Assembly: GCA_001875255.1 (NCBI GenBank)
Contig: MJAN01000006.1
Span: 124,001 to 188,000, forward strand
Source: Candidatus Sabulitectum silens
GTDB taxonomy: Bacteria; Fermentibacterota; Fermentibacteria; Fermentibacterales; JCC-6
Reading direction: 5' to 3'
Length of the DNA stretch: 64,000 nt
This document shows positions 33,532 to 43,464 of this stretch, piece by piece (the stretch's first letter is position 1; every line of letters starts with the position of its first letter). The notes below the pieces were generated by a model. It ran no database searches and was not told the DNA's origin. It worked only from the letters and a program-made list of their open reading frames with translations. The position numbers and the translations under genes are program-made.

Positions 33532-34534
33532 CTGATCCCCTGAGGATGTCCGCGAAGTGGATCACCCTGAGCATGAAGCTGTTGTGGAGGTTGAACTCCC
33601 CGGGCTGAAAAATGAAATCCCCGTCCTTTTCAATGTATCTGCCCGGTTCTCCGTGCACATACATCAGGTTCTCCGTTGACTGGCCGAATATGGACTGCAG
33701 CTCGTTCACCAGATATCTGCCGTCCTCGGTCTCGAATATATCGATTGCCATGGAGTTGAATCCGCCGGTGTCGCAGATATCCTTTGTAAGCCGCAGAAGC
33801 TCCGCTGGAGGTGCTCCCCACCCCTTGCGAAGGGTTCCGCTGGAAAGGCCTTCCCTGCCCGGGAGCTTCCGGTGGCCGAAGTAGGAGCCGCCGATCCTGA
33901 CCATTCGCCACTCCCACCTGATCCCCTCGAATTTCTGAAGGAGCATCACATGTCTCTCCCTCACCCCCGGCGCCGGTACACGGAGTAACTTTCCTGACCT
34001 GACCGGTGTATAGCCCCGTGTAAGGGAGGGGGTAGGGAAAATTCCGAAGATCTTCCTCCCCACCCTTTTCACCTGGGATGCGGTCTTGAGCACCCTGACA
34101 CCGGTGGACTTCGCCCCGATGTTGGTCTTGTATATCAGGGGAAAGTCCCTGAAGTCTCCAAGGAACCGGCTCAGGTCCCTTTTCCTGTAGAAAACGTAGG
34201 TTTCCGGATGGGGAAAGCCATGGGCCTCGAGCCAGTACTGGGCGAGCCTCTTGTTCTCGTAGATAAGCAGTTCCTCGTAGGAGGGGTAGACTGGCTTCCC
34301 CATATGACGGTCCAATATGAAGAGTCTTTCGTCGAACATGGCCTTTCGTTCCTGAACCCTCGACGGAGGTCTGCACAGGAAACCGCTGCAGCCGCTGTTC
34401 CTTATCCTGTCCATCCAGTCCGGTGCGGCGAAGTCGATTATCTCATAGTCGAAATCAAGGTATTCGCATGAATCGGCATAGTACCTGTACTCACCGCAGA
34501 AGCCCTTGAGTATCCCGAACTTTATATCCGTCAA
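33513..34534 (-). CDS. ATP-grasp domain protein (RimK/YheCD-like); in the given sequence fused to the TagF-like protein (ORF 32693..34534)
   Basis: YEELLIYENKRLAQYWLEAHGFPHPETYVF, PLIYKTNIGAKSTGVRVLKT, MLLQKFEGIRWEWRMVRIGG, MAIDIFETEDGRYLVNELQSIFGQ: ATP-grasp motifs. Confidence 0.8.
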
Positions 34535-35643
34535 CGCCTTCCTCCCATGAAGTCGTGTATGGCCATTGCCGCCCTTTTCGATGAAGGTGTGTCCGTCAGG
34601 TTGAAGTATTCGGGGATCCGCCTTCGCTGGAGCTCCAGATAGCCCTCCATGGAACCGGTCAAGGAAAGGGCCTTCCTGAACTCAGCCATGTCGCCGGCCA
34701 CTGGACCGTACTCCCAGAACCTGTAGTCGGGGTCGTTCCTCCAGCAAACTCCATGGGGGTTGAGAAAGATGCAGGGCCTGGGCTTCATGGCTATGAACTC
34801 GTAGACCATGCTGCTCACATCCCCGATGTAGATGTCCGCCTGCCTCAGGTAGGTTCCGTCGGTTCCTTTTATGCTGCCGTAGTCTATCAATATGTTGTCA
34901 TGGTCCTTCGCCGGTGAATGGATCCGGTATCCATGGTGGACACGCCAGTGCTTCACCAGCATGTGGGGGGCGAAGATGAGGTTGAAGCTAGTATTCCCGG
35001 CAAAATGGGAAATGATCTCCCCGGCAAGATCCCTGTAGGAACCAAGTGAGGGATCCCAGTGGGGGCAGTAGAGAACCGTTGGCCTTGTGTTGCTGAATGG
35101 CCTTTCCGCATCTCCGGATGTTATGTCGAACTTGGGCCAGCCTACGATCCTGGTCCTCCCGGGGTCCACTATGCCCTCCTCCGCCAGCCTTTTTCTGTGG
35201 TAGGCCCCGGGAAGCAGCATGAGGTCCATCTTCCCAAGTGAGGCCTCAAAGCCGTACTTCCTGTCTCCGCAGCCGTGATACTGGAAGATTATTTTCGGCC
35301 CTGTGATACCGTGTCTCCTGAAGACCCCCGGGGTTCCGTGGGATGTGGTAACCACCCCGTCGGCATTGCGAAGAAGCCTGGAAGACCTCCTGACGATGGC
35401 GTTCACAGAGGGATAGAGTTTGCCCTTGATGTTCATGTATCTGTATCTCAGAGGGGGTTTCGCCTGGACTATCTCAGTGGCGGTTCCAGGGCAGCTGTTC
35501 CTTATTCCTTCCAGCACCTCAGTGTGCTCATCGTTGCAGGAAAGGCAGACCACCCCGTCCTGGATCCGCCCCAGCTCCATTGCGGTCATGGCGGTGTGAA
35601 AGAGCTGATGAAGGCCGTTGATGAAAAGGAAGACGATCTTCAT
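34531..35643 (-). CDS. CDP-glycerol glycerophosphotransferase family protein
   Basis: KIIFQYHGCGDRKYGF; RIVGWPKFDI; TVLYCPHWDPSLGSY; ADIYIGDVSSMVYEFIAMKPRPCIFLNPHG. Confidence 0.85.
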   Translation of the reverse strand: MKIVFLFINGLHQLFHTAMTAMELGRIQDGVVCLSCNDEHTEVLEGIRNSCPGTATEIVQAKPPLRYRYMNIKGKLYPSVNAIVRRSSRLLRNADGVVTTSHGTPGVFRRHGITGPKIIFQYHGCGDRKYGFEASLGKMDLMLLPGAYHRKRLAEEGIVDPGRTRIVGWPKFDITSGDAERPFSNTRPTVLYCPHWDPSLGSYRDLAGEIISHFAGNTSFNLIFAPHMLVKHWRVHHGYRIHSPAKDHDNILIDYGSIKGTDGTYLRQADIYIGDVSSMVYEFIAMKPRPCIFLNPHGVCWRNDPDYRFWEYGPVAGDMAEFRKALSLTGSMEGYLELQRRRIPEYFNLTDTPSSKRAAMAIHDFMGGRR

Positions 35644-35644
35644 C

Positions 35645-36675
35645 TCATGTAGCCCTTCCGGAACCGGCTGTGGTAGAGTATCTGCATCTTTCTGAACAGG
35701 TTGAGGGGTTTCCGCCGGTTACCCGGGGGACTCCCGGGTCGATGGAGGACAGAAGGTCGAGTATGGTTCGGGAAATGGAGCCGTCGATGGTGGGGTTTAC
35801 CCTGCTGATGTGCTTCCTTCTCTGTCGGGCAAACTCTTCGGGCTGTTTCAGCGACCTGTCTATGGCCCCTCTGAGCTCATTCGGGGAGGCCAGGTCAATG
35901 CCCTTGTCCATATTGTCCAGAGTGCGCAGGGTTACCACCGGTTTGTCCAGCGCCATGAACTCGTATATCACCGAGGAGGTGTCGGAAACCAGGACATCGG
36001 CAAGATGAAGCAGAGGGGTGATATCGTAGTGGTCCACCAGCCGGACATTGTGTTCCGCAAGCTTTTCCAGCAGTCCTCGTTTCATGAACTCGTGGGGTTT
36101 GCAGAACCACACCTCACCGGGTTTCATCACGGATGGAAGTGCCGGTATGATCTCACCGGCGGACTCCATGGACCTGCTGTGGGTAGGGGCATACAGGATA
36201 ACGTTCTCCCCGGGGGAAACACCCATCCTTTCCCGAAGTCCAGATGCATCATAGTTCACTATGTGGTCCATCTTCGGCCATCCGGTCTCGAACACAGCGA
36301 AATAGCCGTGTTTGCGCCGAAGAGCCTCGTACCTCTTCGTCACCGCCGGTCCCGAGGTGAGATAGATGTCAAAGAAATGTCTTATCCTGTAGTGTGATGG
36401 TTTCTCCACCCCGATTCCGTGGAAAGCTCCACCTTCAGCCCCGGGAGCCGCCAGTCGACGAAGTTGCCCGGGCACAGCACGAAATCCGGCTTGAAGGCCG
36501 AGGCTTCACCGAGGCTATCCACCACTCCGGGAGGATCAGGTCCTTCAGCCAGTGCCCGTCGGACCTTTTCACTGGCCAGGACGGCATGGGGTATCTTCCG
36601 CCTCCCTGCCTCCCTGAAAAGGGGAAGGACCACGGGAATGGAATAGAGCTTCGAAAGGTAGAAGAGAAGCCTCAT
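35645..36675 (-). CDS. CDP-glycerol glycerophosphotransferase family protein (two frameshifts)
   Basis: ELFHGIGVEKPSHYRIRHFFDIYLTSGPA; ILYAPTHSRS; ADVLVSDTSSVIYEFMALDKPVVTLRT; ATGA overlap with the upstream cytidylyltransferase. Confidence 0.85.
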
Positions 36676-37072
36676 TCCCTATCGACTTCCCTTCTGGACG
36701 ATGTCTTTATTGCAGTGGTGGATATGCACCTGGTCCGGGGAAGGTACACAACCTCGCAGAACTCATTCAGGAAGTCGAACTCGCCTGCCCAGTCCTCCCC
36801 TATCACGAAACGTCGATCATGTGCTTCTTCACATCTGATATTTTCTGCTGCCAGCTTTCCTCGGGAATGACCATGTCCACATACCTTATTGCCTCCACGA
36901 TCCTGGCCCGGTGCTCATAGGGATAGACGCACTGCTTGTGCTTGCCGGCGTTGAAGCTGTCGGTGGAGACCGCCACTGTGAGATGGTCACCCAGTTCCCT
37001 TGCCCTCTTCAGTATGTTCAGGTGCCCTATGTGAAACAGATCGAATGTTCCATATGTGATAACTTTTCTCAT
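36672..37072 (-). CDS. tagD: glycerol-3-phosphate cytidylyltransferase-like (TagD) nucleotidyltransferase, frameshift ~36815
   Basis: KVITYGTFDLFHIGHLNILKRARELGDHLTVAVSTD; KHMIDVFVIGEDWAGEFDFL (corrected). Confidence 0.87.
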
Positions 37073-37083
37073 ATCCCTCACCT

Positions 37084-37971
37084 TCACCAGCCCCGGCGGA
37101 TCAGCGATGCCCACTGTTCAAGGAACTGGGTTTCTCCCCTGGCCGGGTTGCCCTTCCATCCGGTAAAGTCGCCCTTACGGTCAAGGGCTATAACCGGAAC
37201 CCCGAGGGCCACAGCATGGATCCAGAGATCCCTTTCCGTGGTAACCACCGCCGATGCCCCGGCTACTATGGCCGCCTGCATCACGGTATCGGTATCAGGG
37301 GGTATTCCGGGGTTCCTGCCGTCGGTGATAACTATCTTCAGGGGTATTTCGGCCCTTCTCCGTTCGAGGATGGCGGCGGCCCCTCGGTGGCCAGGATGTA
37401 GGGAAGGGTCCTGTGTGAAACGGGAGAAAGGATAGCAGAAGCCTCTCTGAAAGGATGGCCGGGGTTTCGGGGATCCACTCCGGTACCTGTTTCAGGTCGA
37501 GGACGGACATCATCGAGGAGATGGAGCCGGGAAAGAGGACCTCCCCGGTCTTTACCTGGAGGTTCACCGAGGGGTGGTGGACGGCGGAGACGCAGGCGGA
37601 GGGTTCCGTTCTCTCCACGAACCGCAGAAGATGATCCCCAGGTTCAGCGGCGAACACCAGGATGCCACCGGGAACTTCCGGTTCAGGAGAGCCGGGATCC
37701 CCTTCGTAAACATGTATCTCGGGCTTCCAGGGAAGGAAACCGGCGATGCCGGCATGATCACAGTGGGCGATGAAATGAACACGGGACTCCCCGTAGGATT
37801 CCTGAAGGCCCTTGCCAGATATACCGCAGACCATATTCCCGAAACCCCCGGAGGAGCGAACACCCCCACCGCTTCCGGGTTCATTATGTCCCGGGGAAAG
37901 GTGAACTCGTTCCAGCTGGCGTCAACCCGGGCCCTTATCCTGCCCTTGAACAGTTTTCTGAATAATCTCAC
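37084..37971 (-). CDS. hypothetical, possibly GT9/heptosyltransferase-like protein; at least two frameshifts
   Basis: Pieces 37564..37971, 37295..37834, 37084..37284 rejoin: VGVFAPPGVSGIWSAVYLARAFR...SYGESRVHFIAHCDHAGIAGFL... VTTERDLWIHAVALGVPVIALDR. Confidence 0.5.
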
Positions 37972-38642
37972 TGCTCGAATCCCTCCATGAGGGCACCGGA
38001 CAGGCTATCCGCCGCGGCGCCGGTTCCCCTTGTTTCTGATAGTACTGCGTATGCCCGGCTGTATCTCCCATTGCTGTGCAGGCACAGTCCGTGCATCACC
38101 TCCGCGATGGGGTCGCCCTGGAAGTGGAAAACCAGAAGCTCGGACAGGGCCAGGGCTTCTTCATATCTGCCGGCGTTCAGATAGGCTGAACAAAGATCGA
38201 TGGCGCTGTAGAACTTCCTTCTTGCGGTGGACGCCGAGGCAATGGAGCGAATGAGCTCTTCAACCGCCGTATCGCCGTCCTCCCTGAAAAGGGCCGCCAG
38301 TCCCGCCGCCCTGTGATTCAGCCAGGGGTCCGCTGAATCGATCATGTCCAGCTCACCGGCGGCATACACCGAAAGCCCGGCGCTCCAGGCTATCCTTGCC
38401 CTCCAGAACTTAACCAGCTCGGTATCGGGACATACGGTTTCCAGCTCCTGAACAAGTATCCAGGCCCTCTGGCCGTGGCCGGCATAAATGGCCTCCTCCA
38501 GGAGACGACCCATTACTCGTGTCTGGCCGCTGATGTCATCCTTCTCCTGCCAGGCGGCTCCGGCCTGGGGAAGCAGACCCCGGTTCTCAAGCTCAAGGGC
38601 TGAGGAGCCGGCAAGCAGGAAAATCAGGAGCGCCGTCATTTC
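37968..38642 (-). CDS. secreted hypothetical protein with TPR-like repeats
   Basis: Signal-like start MTALLIFLLAGSSALELENRGLL; repeated helical segments; ORF 37968..38717. Confidence 0.6.
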   Translation of the reverse strand, partial: EMTALLIFLLAGSSALELENRGLLPQAGAAWQEKDDISGQTRVMGRLLEEAIYAGHGQRAWILVQELETVCPDTELVKFWRARIAWSAGLSVYAAGELDMIDSADPWLNHRAAGLAALFREDGDTAVEELIRSIASASTARRKFYSAIDLCSAYLNAGRYEEALALSELLVFHFQGDPIAEVMHGLCLHSNGRYSRAYAVLSETRGTGAAADSLSGALMEGFEQ

Positions 38643-39250
38643 ATGTACCTCTGTATCAGTCTTCTGGAAAGCCTGAAGTAGCTCACCGTTCCAAGGAGTA
38701 CCGCAGCCGGGGTGCACAACGAGGCAATGAAGCTGATCTTGCCGAAAATGCTTTTGCCCTGGAAGGCAAGTGCCCCGGCGGTGGTAACCACCAGAATGTA
38801 GCTGAGTATTATTGTGAGCCTTTCACTGGTGGTGATGGCCACCACCGGAATGCGTATGCTCCAGGATACGATAAGAAGGCCCAGTACAACGCCTATGTGA
38901 TACCAGGCTGGAATGAGCAGCAGCACCGGTTCGATGATGCCGGTACGGGATAGTAGGATCAGCATCACCGAGAGGAACAGCTTGTCAGCCAGCATATCCA
39001 GTGTTTTTCCCGGGGTGGATGACAGCTTGAGTCTTCGGGCGGTCCAGCCGTCGAAATAGTCGCTTGAGGCGGCAATGAGGCACAGCCAGAACATTCCGGT
39101 GAAGTTGCTTTCCCAGCCGCACCAGACACAGAGGGGAAGCAGTATTATCCTCACCCAGGAGACCATTGCCGGAGCCATGGGTATGTCCTCCTGTGAGCGC
39201 CGGATCATGTCCAGGGCAGCTTCCAGTGTTCCCGGGTTTTCGCCGCTCAC
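38636..39250 (-). CDS. CDP-alcohol phosphatidyltransferase family protein (PgsA-like)
   Basis: SSDYFDGWTARRLKLSSTPGKTLDMLADKL: DG-x2-AR-x8-G-x3-D-x3-D motif (relaxed). Confidence 0.88.
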   Translation of the reverse strand: MSGENPGTLEAALDMIRRSQEDIPMAPAMVSWVRIILLPLCVWCGWESNFTGMFWLCLIAASSDYFDGWTARRLKLSSTPGKTLDMLADKLFLSVMLILLSRTGIIEPVLLLIPAWYHIGVVLGLLIVSWSIRIPVVAITTSERLTIILSYILVVTTAGALAFQGKSIFGKISFIASLCTPAAVLLGTVSYFRLSRRLIQRYMK

Positions 39251-39830
39251 CGGTGACCCCCTTCATCTCGAAAGAGACGGTCGAGTTCCGACAGGGTAAT
39301 GAACCTGCGTCGGGAACCCACCGAGGGGAAAAAACCGGAAAGCCTGTGAATATCACCCGGTGAGATCAGGTCTTCCCCATGGAAGAGACCGTTCCCCCTG
39401 GGGGCCATCCAGCCAATGGCGCAGATGGCTGCGCAGTGATCGCTGTGCAGTCTGCCTTCCATGTCCTCCGGCACCGGGGGTCCGGTGGCCATCACCTCAT
39501 AGAGCTGAAAACGGCCGTACCATCCAGGGCGGCCAGAAGATCGTTACGGGTTGCAGGGGGTCATCGGTGCTGCGGTAGAAAAGCTCGGCGGTTCCCGTTT
39601 CGCCCCCGGCGACAAGCCCGGCGGCAAGGGGAACAACGAGTGACGGGTGCCCTGCGGCAAGCCGGGCTCTCAGTTCTGCAAAGCTCATATCCCCCGCCAT
39701 GTCAAGAACCGCAAGGAGGTAAGCTGAACCCCCGGAAACCGAGGGATGGGGCTGGGCCTGCATACCAGCCCGGAGCTGCCAGATCGCATCTGTGGAAGGT
39801 GATGAAAAAAGAGTATGGATCAATAAAAGA
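39247..39830 (-). CDS. hypothetical protein (frameshift ~39520)
   Basis: ORFs 39497..39886 and 39247..39495; start must lie downstream of the tRNA, near LLLIHTLFSSPSTDAIWQLRAG. Confidence 0.4.
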
Positions 39831-39853
39831 AAATCATGGTGACCCCGAAGAAA

Positions 39854-39929
39854 TGGAGCGGGCAACGGGGATCGAACCCGCGACATTCAGCTTGGGAAGC
39901 TGACACTCTGCCAACTGAGTTATGCCCGC
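39854..39929 (-). tRNA. tRNA-Gly (anticodon CCC), CCA encoded
   Basis: GCGGGCA...TGCCCGC acceptor stem, TCAGC-TTCCCAA-GCTGA anticodon arm, GGTTCGATCC T-arm, T discriminator + CCA; 76 nt. Confidence 0.95.
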
Positions 39930-40736
39930 TCTGTTCATCAGGGAGGATCTCCCCCGGTATATAAACCTGGATTCGCCCTGAAGCCACCATCCGGAGTCGT
40001 CATGGCCAACGGTGAGAACAAGGCCGCTTCGCACACCTATTCTAACAGGAAATCCCAGGGAATCAAGCTCCCTGCCAGCCACCAGAGCCGAGGCCACAGC
40101 TCCGGTTCCGCAGGCCAGGGTCTCGCCCTCAACCCCCCTCTCCCAGGTTCGCATGAAAAGTCCGCCGTCGGGGCCGGGCATAACCCAGTTCACGTTGACG
40201 CCCTGCCTGCCGAAAAGGGGATGTGACCTGATGAGGGGGGCCAGGGCCTGGAATGAGCCGTCTTCAAGGCTTCGGGTCATCACAACTGCGTGGGGAACTC
40301 CGGTGTCTGCGAAACCGACACTCAGGGTTTCATTCCCCACCTCAATGGTCCTGCCGGTGAAGTGGAGGGTTGGTTCGGTGAGCCATATCCTGGATTCCGA
40401 GTGACCTGTGACCAGACCGCGGTGAACACCGGCATCGCTCTGAAAAAGGAACTCCTCCCGAATCTTAACAAGACCCAGTTCCAGTGCGAACCTGCAGATG
40501 CACCGTGCTCCGTTGCCGCACATGTCCGCCGGGCCCCCGTCGGAGTTGTAGTACTTCATCCTGAAGGCGTACTCGCCGCCCTCCCTGATTTCTATCAGGC
40601 CGTCGGCACCCACGGAGAGACCTCTCCTGCAAAGGGATGCAATGTATTCTCCGGTGAGGGCCGGGGTAAGGCATCCATCCCTGTTGTCGGTCATTATGAA
40701 ATCGTTCCCCGCGCCGCTCATTTTCCAGAACTTCAC
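39930..40736 (-). CDS. dapF: diaminopimelate epimerase (ORF extends through the tRNA to 39834; true 3' end uncertain, ~39940)
   Basis: MKFWKMSGAGNDFIMTDNRDG; DMCGNGARCICRFA; ETLACGTGAVASALVAGR. Confidence 0.92.
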
Positions 40737-42869
40737 CGGTTCCCCCTTCCCATGTCCTCCAGTATGCCGATGTGGTGTTCAGCCCTTTGATCCATACCCG
40801 CGTTCCTCAGAAGTCTTACAAGGTCCAGGCGGAGTTCCGGGTCGGGTCCCCAGGCCTGGAGGTATGTCTCGAAATCCTCCTCAAGGTACTCCATATCATA
40901 ATCTCCGGAGAGGTGGGCCATCAGGAGGCGCTGAAGAAGCTCTATTGAGGCGTCACCGGGAACCTCCTCCGGCCTGGTGGACAGAAGCAGGAGCCCGGCG
41001 GAAACCCGCTGGTGATCACCTGCGGGTATTCCCGCATTGGCAAGGTAAAGCCCTGTCTCCACCGGAGAAGAGACCACCGCCGAGGCGATCTCATATGTGT
41101 TGAGGAAGGCTCCGTACCTTCTTTCCCACAGAGCATGCCTGGGAAGTGTACCGGTGGAGGGTGAACGGGAGAAGACCCTGATCGAAGGACCCTGCCACAG
41201 CGGCCACAGGCCATCCAGGGATTCCGGATAGTAGTGAAGCCTTACCGCAAGACAGCCCTCCGGGACTTCAGTGAGCCCGGCCAGATAAAGAAGCCCCTCC
41301 GGAGAGCGGTCGAAAACGAAGTCCGCCTGATAAACCAGGTATTCAGCGCCCTTTTCATCCATGAAGCTTATCATCTCCTCGGGGGGGCGGAACATGTTCA
41401 CGGCAAATTCCTGGATGGTTTCACGGTTACCGCGGTTCTCAAAGAAGGTGTGGGTGACCACCGGGGTGCCCGCGTAGGCAGAAAGGAGGCCTGAGATGTG
41501 CCAGTATGAGAGCACCGTTCCCCGGGAACCCTCCGCCCACTCCAGAAGCCCGTCCAGCTCCTGGTCATTCAGCAGTGAGCCCCTGGCTTCCATTTCCAGG
41601 CCAGCTTCTGACAGCCCGGCGGCGAACCAGGGGGAATACATTGAATGGACACCGAAGATCAGCACCGCCGCCGGAAGAAGAAAACGGTTGCCCCGAAGCT
41701 GAGACCACCACAGGAATGATCCCCACCGCTAGAAGGACATGCAGCCTGTCAAAAGAAAAGGTATCCCGCAAGGGAAGCGGGAAAAAGCCAGAAAAGCAGG
41801 GTCCCGTCAACTTTCTTCCTGAAACTCTTCCATCCGATTGCCGCCATTATAAGGGCAATGCCGAAAAGGAAGATGATCTGTGCCGGTGAAGGGCTGGTGT
41901 AGCCGCTTACCCAGAAAAGCCTGGCGTCCGGGGAAAGCAGAGAGGGGTCCTGGGGATGGGAGAAGAAGAAACGTAGTTTTGCCGCGATCACGGCGGATAC
42001 ATGGCCGGTGGCACGGGAAGCGAAGAAGAGGGGAAATGTCAGGGAACCGGCAAGTGCCGCCCATCTCACCGGAGCCCTTGAATAAAAGCGTGCAATGCCG
42101 CTCCGGCGGCCATTACGGTGCCCGGGGAAACATGGCGCCATCGTGTCTCATGTGGGACAGAGAGAGGGCCGCCAGTATCTGGACCAGGGCGAAGGGAAGT
42201 ACGGTCCTTTTCCCGGCGCCGCTGAAGGTGAGCCACAGGAAAAGGAGGAAGGACAGAAAACCTGTTACCTTCCAGGCCGCCAGGGCCGCCAGGAACACCA
42301 GTGCACCGGCGGTGGCGGTGAAAGCTCTTCACGCCCCCTTCTGCCCCGGGCAAGGTCCGCAAGCATCAGGGCCAGAAGGATGAGGGGAAGAGCTACGGTT
42401 TCCCTGTAGAGGCTTTCTCCCCGGGTCCTGAGGAGGGCCGGTAGGAATACCCCGTAGAGAGCGGCGCCGAAAAGGGATTCATTACGGGAGTAACCCAGCC
42501 CGGTCATCCAGAAGAAGATCACAGGAAGGAGCAGCAGTGGGAACAGCATGGAGAAGGCCCTCAGGAAACCGTTGAAGTCACCTCCGATAATCCTGTGGAG
42601 ACCACCGGCAAGATACTCCTCAAAAATGGAATTCTCTCCGGTGCGCAACCCTTCCGGCCTCATTACCAGAGTATCCAGGGAGGGGATGTCCCGGCCCTCT
42701 GCGATCATTTCGGTGTACCTGTAGGCCTGGGTGGTCTCCCCCTGCATTCGCTCTGGAGGAGGCATTACCCCTTCGGCGAAAACACCACGGAAAAGATATC
42801 CCCCGCCACGAGGAGCAGGAGAATGAGAACTGTTCCGGTTTTGTTCTGGGGCTCAGCCGATGCGCGCAT
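40733..42869 (-). CDS. large integral membrane protein resembling STT3-type oligosaccharyltransferases/GT-C enzymes, at least four frameshifts
   Basis: Frame-corrected start MRASAEPQNKTGTVLILLLLVAGDIFSVVFAEGVMPPPERMQGETTQAYRYTEMIAEGRDIPSLDTLVMRPEG; multiple TMs; soluble part SYWHISGLLSAYAGTPVVTHTFFENRGNRETIQEFAVNMFRPPEEMISFMDEKGAEYLVYQ. Confidence 0.6.
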
Positions 42870-43431
42870 GGCGCTTGGCTATTTTGGTGGCGATTATCTT
42901 CAGGGTTTCCGCAGGGCCGCTTCCGCCTATCGCCACGGAATCCACCGTTGGCCAGCCAAACCGGTTCAGGTCGGTGTTCATGTCCTCCGTGGACATTATT
43001 CCCGGGAGATCCCTCTTGTTGAACTGGAGGACTATGGGGATCATGGACATGTCCAGGCCATAGCTCTTCAGGTTGTGCTCGAGGTCGTCGATGGTGTTCA
43101 GATTGGCCTCGGCCCTTTCCTTCTGGCTGTCCGCCACGAAGACTATGCCGTCGACGCCATCGAGTATTACCCTTCTGCTGAGGGCGTAGTATGCCTGGCC
43201 GGGTACCGAATAGAGATGAAGCTTAAGCCGTGTATCGCCCATTCTGGCGAAGTTCACCGGCAGGAAGTCAAAGAATACAGTTCTTTCGCACCTTGTGCAC
43301 AGGGTAACCAGACGGCCGCGGTTCTCGGGGGCGATCAGATCCCTGATACCTCTAAGGTTGGTGGTTTTTCCCGAAAGACCGGGACCGTAGTAAACTATCT
43401 TGTAGGCTATTTCATTTCCGGACCTGTGCAT
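42853..43431 (-). CDS. MglA-like small Ras-family GTPase (paralogue 1)
   Basis: KIVYYGPGLSGKTTNLRGI; LHLYSVPGQAYYALSRRVILDGVDGIVFVADSQ; QFNKRDLPG. Confidence 0.92.
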   Translation of the reverse strand: MHRSGNEIAYKIVYYGPGLSGKTTNLRGIRDLIAPENRGRLVTLCTRCERTVFFDFLPVNFARMGDTRLKLHLYSVPGQAYYALSRRVILDGVDGIVFVADSQKERAEANLNTIDDLEHNLKSYGLDMSMIPIVLQFNKRDLPGIMSTEDMNTDLNRFGWPTVDSVAIGGSGPAETLKIIATKIAKRHARIG

Positions 43432-43464
43432 CTTCCCCCCTCTCTTCCTCCAGGGTAACTGTAA

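Noticed and set aside
39834-39930. Peptide AGITQLAECQLPKLNVAGSIPVARS as a DapF C-terminal domain
   Set aside because: It is the translation of the tRNA-Gly gene, not a protein domain.
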